Positions 59,134 to 64,000 of a stretch of 64,000 nucleotides of DNA are shown piece after piece. The DNA lies in assembly GCA_037974665.1 (NCBI GenBank), contig CM075773.1:48748080-48812079 (forward strand), in the 5' to 3' direction. The position numbers and the translations under genes are program-made. Source of the stretch: Ehretia macrophylla (lineage: Eukaryota; Streptophyta; Magnoliopsida; Boraginales; Ehretiaceae). Positions within the stretch are counted from its first letter, which is position 1. Each line of letters begins with the position of its first letter. Below the pieces are notes generated by a model that was not told the origin of the DNA, did no database searches, and saw only the letters and a program-made list of their open reading frames with translations.

Positions 59134-61437
59134 ATGGGGAGGTCGGAATCAGAAGATTCTCAGGCAATGGATGTAAGGTCTTACGGCGGAGATGAAAGTC
59201 CGCCGAGCTCGGCATCTACCTCGAACAGGGTCCGTGGCGGAGAGAGCACCAGCTCGTCCTCAAGGCCGACTCGGAAATCCAATCCCGAGGAGAGTGACGA
59301 CGACTGCCAAGTTATTGGGGTTAGACTGGTGCGAGAAGAGGCAGAAGAGGACCCTATGGCCGACCTGGGAGAATTCGACGCCGGGGAGGATGAGGAGCCG
59401 CTGAACCGACTGGAGGGCGTCGAGATACCGCAAGAGTTTTTAGCCGGGGTGTCTGCCACCGAGCCGATCGAGGCTGTTCCAGTCAGTGCTGTTCGACCCT
59501 GGAGCTCGGCTTCAGCTAGCGCTTCTTCAATTCGGGGGAAAAGGATCGAGCAGTTGTTTGCCTGCTGCAAGCGAGAGTGCCATTCCACCGTGCAGATGGC
59601 GAACGCAAGACTGAGGAACTGGTCGGTTGATCGGCATCACAAGTTGAAGGTTCCAGGTCGGCAAGAATCGGCGTGTTACCCCCCAGCCAACCACTACACC
59701 ATATATGATCTGGCCTTCGACGTCATCCAGCTCCCCCTCCCTGGCTTCATTGTTGGAATCCTGAACCATTTCGAGCTCAGCCCGGGTCAGATGTCACCGA
59801 ACGGTTGGGCTATAATGGTGGCTTTCTACGTGTTCTGTTTGGAGAAGGGAGTGGAGCCGACCTTGCGTCGATTCAGGCATTTCTTCGTATGTAAGCCCAA
59901 TCCGAAGCAACCGGGGTGGTTCCACTTCGCAGCTCGGGTCGGCCACTCCATATTCACCAAGTGGCACTCATCTAACAAGGGCTGGCATAATGATTACTAT
60001 TGGGTGGAGTCGTCTGTGAATCCTGGATGTAGGTTGGACTGGCTCCCGAGCCTGAGGAAAGCCGTCAATGATGATCCTAAACACTCAAAGGAGGAGCGTA
60101 GAGAAGTTGCAGTGCTCAGGCCCGCGCCCGGGATGCTGATAAACATTGACAGTGTGCTGAAATGGGAGTGAATCTGGGATTCTAAGTTATTTGGTCGGGA
60201 GCCCGATCTCTCAAAGGATCATCCCCACCTGATTCCCGACCCGGAAGGAGATGACGGGGCCGGCTCGGAAGAGGGTCAGTTTGCAGGATTGGCGTCCGAC
60301 CTCCCGTCCCGTCTTATTAACTTCGCTTTAGCTGGGTCTTCGACTCACTTTTGATTCCCTTTGCTCTTTACCTTTGCAGATATGGCGGATATGAGGAAGC
60401 TCGCGTACGCCCAGGTGCGGTCAGGACCGGGCGGCACTGGACAAGGCCAGAGGCAACGCCACAGCGGCCAAGGGCGTGAGGTCGGTCCCGAGGTCTCCTC
60501 AAAAGGGGCTTCGGGGTCCCCATTGCCGAAGAAATCTGGGTCGGGCCTAACGATCCCGGAGCGCTCCTCCCCCCGATCCGAGAACAGAAAGCGGCCTCGG
60601 CCCGGGCACTCCGGAAAGGGCAAGGAGTCGGAGTTCAGTCCTCCCGACCAGCACCTCATGGAAGCGTCCAAGGTGGATCGCGACCCCAAACTGGCGACGG
60701 TCCCAGCCGAGCAACTCTCGCTGGACTTGAGGACGGCCATTGTTACGGTAAGTCCCTATCCATCTTACATAGGGATCGTATTCTTAGCTCGGCTAATTGC
60801 TTTATCCTCTGCTGAACAGGCCGAGTCCCACATCCTCTCTGCCCCCAGCTTCTTAATCAAGGCCCAAACTCACTGCGTTGAGCTCGAGCAACGGTACGTG
60901 GATTCCCGAGCCGAACTTGAGACAGTGAGAGAGGAAGCCGCTCAGAGGCAGAGGGCTGATGCGGCGGAGGTCGAGCGCTTAAGGAAGGAGCTGGACCTAG
61001 AGAAGGGCTGACGTGAAGCCGCAGCCAAGGACGTCGATCGCTACAAGCGAGAGAAGCGGGAGGCAGAGGCAAAGTTCAAGGAGTTGGCGGAGCGGGTCGG
61101 CGTACACGGGGAAAATGCGGTGGAGGCCTTCAAAACCAGCGACGCGGCGGTGGACTGGTTGGCCACGGAAGGCGGGGCCATGGCAAAATACGCGGAAATG
61201 GAGTTCTACTTCCGGGGTCAAGTTGCGGCTCGGGAGAGAGCGAAGACTTTCTTTCCATCCTCCAAGAACGACTACATCGAGATCTTGGAGGTCCCGCCGC
61301 CAGAATTCTGGGAGATCCCCGAGCTTCCCTCCGACCTGATATCCCAGGCCAAGGAGGTTTCTGAGTTTGTCCAGAAGGGCCTGGACCAAGTTGGGGATGA
61401 AGCTGAGGCCGCCACCTCCGCTGCCGCGCCAAAGTAG
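59134..61437 (+). pseudogene. Antisense additional gene of the Gypsy element (putative gypsy-type transposon protein), two stop codons
   Basis: Coding exons 59134-60274, 60380-60747 and 60820-61437 join in phase across GT-AG introns to 709 codons including the terminal stop. A possible 54-bp leader intron (59079-59132) places the acceptor one base before ATG. The first third is acidic and Ser-rich. Residues of about 200-300 (LPLPGFIVGILNHFELSPGQ, GWAIMVAFYVFCLEKGV, FFVCKPNPKQPGWFHFAAR) match the pattern of the 'putative gypsy type transposon' domain common in plant genomes. A basic Ser/Pro/Gly region and a long coiled coil (RYVDSRAELETVREE … YKREKREAEAKFKELAERV) follow. TGA codons interrupt it at 60169-60171 and 61009-61011; both could be CGA changed to TGA. 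A poly(A)-like aatgaaat follows at about 61515. Function unknown. Confidence 0.75.
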
Positions 61438-61439
61438 AT

Positions 61440-62085
61440 CTACCAATGTTTCCCTGATAGGGCTATTTGTAATTTTGCCCGAGCTGGGCCGTTGTAATCA
61501 TTTTCCGGCTTTTAATGAAATATTTATTTTGGCTCTATTTGCGTTTCAATTGAGTTCGTACACGCGTACTTTTCTCTCCGCAAATTTTTCTAAGTTAGTG
61601 GGGTCGGACCAATTTTAATGGACCATACAAACTTAGGAGTAATAACCCGAGCTGGACGCGACTGATGTTTTAACATCCTAATCCGAGCTGGTATAATAGG
61701 GGCAACTCATAATGGTTACCGATTCGAACTCGTCAGTCCGTTATAAAATTGGTCAAACTAATGTTGACAAGTATTGAGCTCGAGTTTTGACCCAAGCTAA
61801 TATACCGACCTAAGACCGGAATGAACCGAGTTGGAACTTAATCCGAACTGGCAAAACTAATCAAATTGTTATCGATTATGCCCGAGCTGGAACTTAATCC
61901 GAGCTGGTTTACTTTATCGTTTGCTCGTGATTAAGCGTGGCCACCGCGTTAATCCGAGTTCGAGTAATTTTGTAGTTGTAGCATTTGCACCCGGGTCGGG
62001 CATTGCACTGGTTTGTGTACTTGTTCCCAAGTCGGGAATTGCACTAGTTTACAAAATCGCATTGTATTGAATTTGTACAAGTAAT
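61440..62085. other. Gypsy spacer with CGAGCTGG-type repeats
   Basis: Between the convergent antisense gene and pol, the word ccGAGCTGG and close variants recur at least six times (about 61647-61910), mixed with gtcgg/ccgac words. No frame of note. It acts as the shared 3' region of two converging transcripts. Confidence 0.6.
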
Positions 62086-62086
62086 G

Positions 62087-62198
62087 TTTCGGCCCGGGGC
62101 CTTTACAAAATACTTTAGCTCGGGGCCGTTTACAAAATATTACGGCTCGGGGCCGTTGACAGAATATTCCGGCTCGGGGCCGTTTTTAGACAAAATAC
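62087..62198. repeat. Four ~27-bp tandem units at the 3' end of Gypsy pol
   Basis: Units start at 62087, 62114, 62141 and 62168, each with (g)gctCGGGGCCgtttacaaaatat. The last unit runs over the stop codon of pol (62186-62188). Confidence 0.9.
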
Positions 62199-64000
62199 CG
62201 CTTCAAATGTTCTGAATGCCATGTATTTTTTAACAGTTTTCCATTCTTGTCTCGAAGGTAGAAGGTCCCGGGTCGGACTTCTTTCATGACCTCGTAGGGT
62301 CCCTCCCAGGTCGGGGAAAGCTTGTTAGTGGAGCGCGGCAAAAAGATGGCCTTCCTGAGTACGAGGTCGCCGACCTTAATAGGCTTAGGCTTGACCTGCT
62401 TGGAAAAGGCTCTTTTCATTGCAGCTTTGCTGGCCAGCATTCTGATTTGAGCTTTAGCTCGGAGCTCTTCAGCGAGGTCGAGCTCTTCACGGATTCGTGC
62501 TCCGTTTATTTCTGGGTCATGGTGGAGGGTTCTACTGGTTGGAGACCCGATCTCCACTGGCAGCACGGCTTGAGTGCCGAAGGTCAGTTCGAAGGGCGAT
62601 TCTCCCGTCGCCGAGCTGATATTGGTCCGTTGAGCCCACATCACTTCTGGGAGAATTGATGCCCATTGGCCCCCTGCTTCCTCCAGCTTGGTTTTCAGAC
62701 CCTGCAAAATGATTTGGTTAGTTCTTTCAACTTGGCCATTACTTTGAGGGTGAGCAACAGACGAGAATCTGAGGTCGATCCCAATCTCGGCACATCTGCC
62801 TCGAAAGTATGCACTGTCGAATTGCTTGCCGTGGTCGGTGACAATGACCTTTGGTACCCCAAATCGGCATATGATATTTTTCCATACGAAATCCCAAGCT
62901 GCCTTTTCTGTTATTCTGGCAACACCTTCAGCCTCGGGCCATTTAGTGAAGTAGTCTACGGCCACGAAGGCGTGTTTCTTTTGGCCGAGACTGGCCGGCA
63001 AGGGGCCGATGATGTCTAGACCCCACTGATAGAATGGCCAAGGGCTTATCATCACTGTGAGGTCTACAGCAGGCTTCCGCTGCACGTTGGCGAACCTCTG
63101 GCAGGTGTCGCACTTTTTTACATACTCTTTGGCATCTTGCTCTAAGGTTGGCCAAAAATAGCCGTACCTTAACGCCTTCCGAGCCAGAGCTTTACCCCCC
63201 AAGTGGTTTCCACACACCCCTTCATGAATCTCCCGGAGTACATAGTTTCCTTCCTCGGGTGCAACGCATTTCAAAAGAGGCCAGGTGTAGGCTCTTTTGT
63301 AGAGCTGCCCGGCAATTATGACAAACCTTGAGGCCTGCTTCATGAGTTTCCGAGCAGCTTTTTCATCCTCCGGGGTCATACCCCCTTCCAAATAGTCCAT
63401 GATTGGTTTGGTCCAATCTGGATTTAAGTTGAGCTCGGCTACCGCTCGCATCCCCAACTGGATACTAGGTTCAGATACTTCTTCCACGTGGACAAGGGTA
63501 GGTCGGCTCTCGCCCAAGGCTAGCCTGGATAGGGCGTCAGCCTTCATGTTCTCTTCCCTGGGAATCTGCTGTATCGTAAACCTTCTGAGCGTTGAGGTCA
63601 AATCCTTAACTCTGTTGAGGTAGGCTAGCATAGCACTGTCCTTGGCTTCGAACTCCCCTGATATCTGACTAGAAACCAACTGAGAGTCGGTGCTTAGGTC
63701 GATTGTCTGTGCCCCGAGCTGAGCAGCAATTTTTAGCCCTGCAATCACCGCTTCATACTCTGCTTCATTGTTGGACGCCGAGAAGGCGAATTTGAGGGAG
63801 TACTGGTGCTCATGCCGGTTTGGGTCGAGGATGACCACCCCAGCTCCGCTCCCAGACTTCCCTGAGGCCCCATCCACATGGACCTTCCACACGTCCTCCG
63901 GGTCGTACTCTGCTCGGCCAGTGCACTCTACGACAAAGTCAGCAATGGCCTGGGCTTTGATGGCTGTCCTGGGCTGGTAGGTGATGTCGAATTGACTCAA
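62186..64000 (-). CDS. Gypsy (Tat) pol, C-terminal part: RNase H and integrase, intact
   Basis: An open frame of 604 codons continues past the window end. It begins in the RT-RNase H connection (FDITYQPRTAIKAQAIADF). An RNase H domain follows with acidic residues in VHVDGASGKSGSGAGVVI, NNEAEYEAVIAGL, STDSQLV and ADALSRL, the archaeal-type second RNase H of Tat elements. Integrase has the zinc-binding HEGVCGNHLGG … CDTCQRF and the catalytic parts WGLDIIGPLP, VTDHGKQFDSAYFR and HPQSNGQVERTNQIILQG with all three acids (D, D, E). The tail (KVGDLVLRK … WEGPYEV … TWHSEHLKRYFV) is the GPY/F-type end; no chromodomain follows. RNase H removes element RNA after copying; integrase inserts the DNA in the nucleus. 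No lesion is visible in the 1.8 kb seen. Confidence 0.92.
   Translation of the reverse strand: MSQFDITYQPRTAIKAQAIADFVVECTGRAEYDPEDVWKVHVDGASGKSGSGAGVVILDPNRHEHQYSLKFAFSASNNEAEYEAVIAGLKIAAQLGAQTIDLSTDSQLVSSQISGEFEAKDSAMLAYLNRVKDLTSTLRRFTIQQIPREENMKADALSRLALGESRPTLVHVEEVSEPSIQLGMRAVAELNLNPDWTKPIMDYLEGGMTPEDEKAARKLMKQASRFVIIAGQLYKRAYTWPLLKCVAPEEGNYVLREIHEGVCGNHLGGKALARKALRYGYFWPTLEQDAKEYVKKCDTCQRFANVQRKPAVDLTVMISPWPFYQWGLDIIGPLPASLGQKKHAFVAVDYFTKWPEAEGVARITEKAAWDFVWKNIICRFGVPKVIVTDHGKQFDSAYFRGRCAEIGIDLRFSSVAHPQSNGQVERTNQIILQGLKTKLEEAGGQWASILPEVMWAQRTNISSATGESPFELTFGTQAVLPVEIGSPTSRTLHHDPEINGARIREELDLAEELRAKAQIRMLASKAAMKRAFSKQVKPKPIKVGDLVLRKAIFLPRSTNKLSPTWEGPYEVMKEVRPGTFYLRDKNGKLLKNTWHSEHLKRYFV

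Larger units (their letters stand above)
58238..64000 (-). mobile_element. Tat-lineage Gypsy retrotransposon, 3' part (continues past window)
   Basis: Read on the minus strand: end of pol (RNase H and integrase, 64000-62186), a spacer, an oppositely oriented gene (59134-61437), a G14 purine tract, and the 3' LTR. Integrase after RNase H marks Gypsy. The second, archaeal-type RNase H before integrase and the antisense additional ORF are hallmarks of Tat (Ogre/Retand) elements. The 5' LTR, gag, protease and RT lie beyond position 64000. The base composition is clearly more GC-rich than the surroundings, suggesting a relatively recent insertion. Confidence 0.85.

Noticed and set aside
60345..60740. 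131-codon minus-strand frame within the Gypsy antisense gene
   Set aside because: Shadow of the second exon of the antisense gene in GC-rich sequence.

Overview
The window is nuclear DNA of a plant, most likely a eudicot. The evidence is AT-rich intergenic DNA, spliced genes with GT-AG introns, a nuclear gene for a plastid ribosomal protein with a transit peptide, an arabinogalactan-type protein, and plant-specific transposon families (Tat-type Gypsy, SIRE-like Copia, TRIMs, MULE and Harbinger MITEs, a Helitron). I cannot name the species.

Host genes are sparse. I can model five: a BAHD-fold acyltransferase-like protein without the catalytic histidine (9030-10785, +); a conserved plant protein of unknown function with glycine-zipper stretches and a C-terminal coiled coil (20025-24516, +, seven exons); a short arabinogalactan protein (27458-27934, -); a glycerol-3-phosphate permease-like MFS transporter (35084-38942, -, three exons); and plastid ribosomal protein bL19c (53412-57409, +, four exons). 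They have unrelated functions and no operon-like relationship.

The rest is largely mobile DNA. Left part (1-19 kb): TRIM-type miniature retrotransposons, including a tandem array with three 122-bp LTRs and an exact 354-bp period (6270-7099); two Mutator-like MITEs with 9-10 bp target duplications (8049-8439, 11065-11573); and a probable 4.1-kb non-autonomous Helitron (13835-17944) inside a (TA)n tract. That element carries, on one strand, four exons of a phytanoyl-CoA dioxygenase gene, a broken SnRK1-type kinase fragment, and unrecognised pieces. Middle (26-42 kb): tandem duplications and a 335-bp palindromic Harbinger-like MITE (40949-41283). Right part: a complete but heavily mutated Copia element of 9.8 kb with matching LTRs, TATCA target duplication and an extra ORF after pol (42335-52152); and the 3' part of a Tat-lineage Gypsy element (58238 to the window end) on the minus strand. 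The Gypsy element has an intact RNase H/integrase frame and a spliced antisense gene with its own TATA box.

The most interesting items are the Helitron with mixed gene fragments, the tandem TRIM, the antisense gene in the Gypsy element, and the additional ORF in the Copia element with its upstream GC palindromes shared with the LTR. All gene names rest on reading the translations by eye; no database search was possible.
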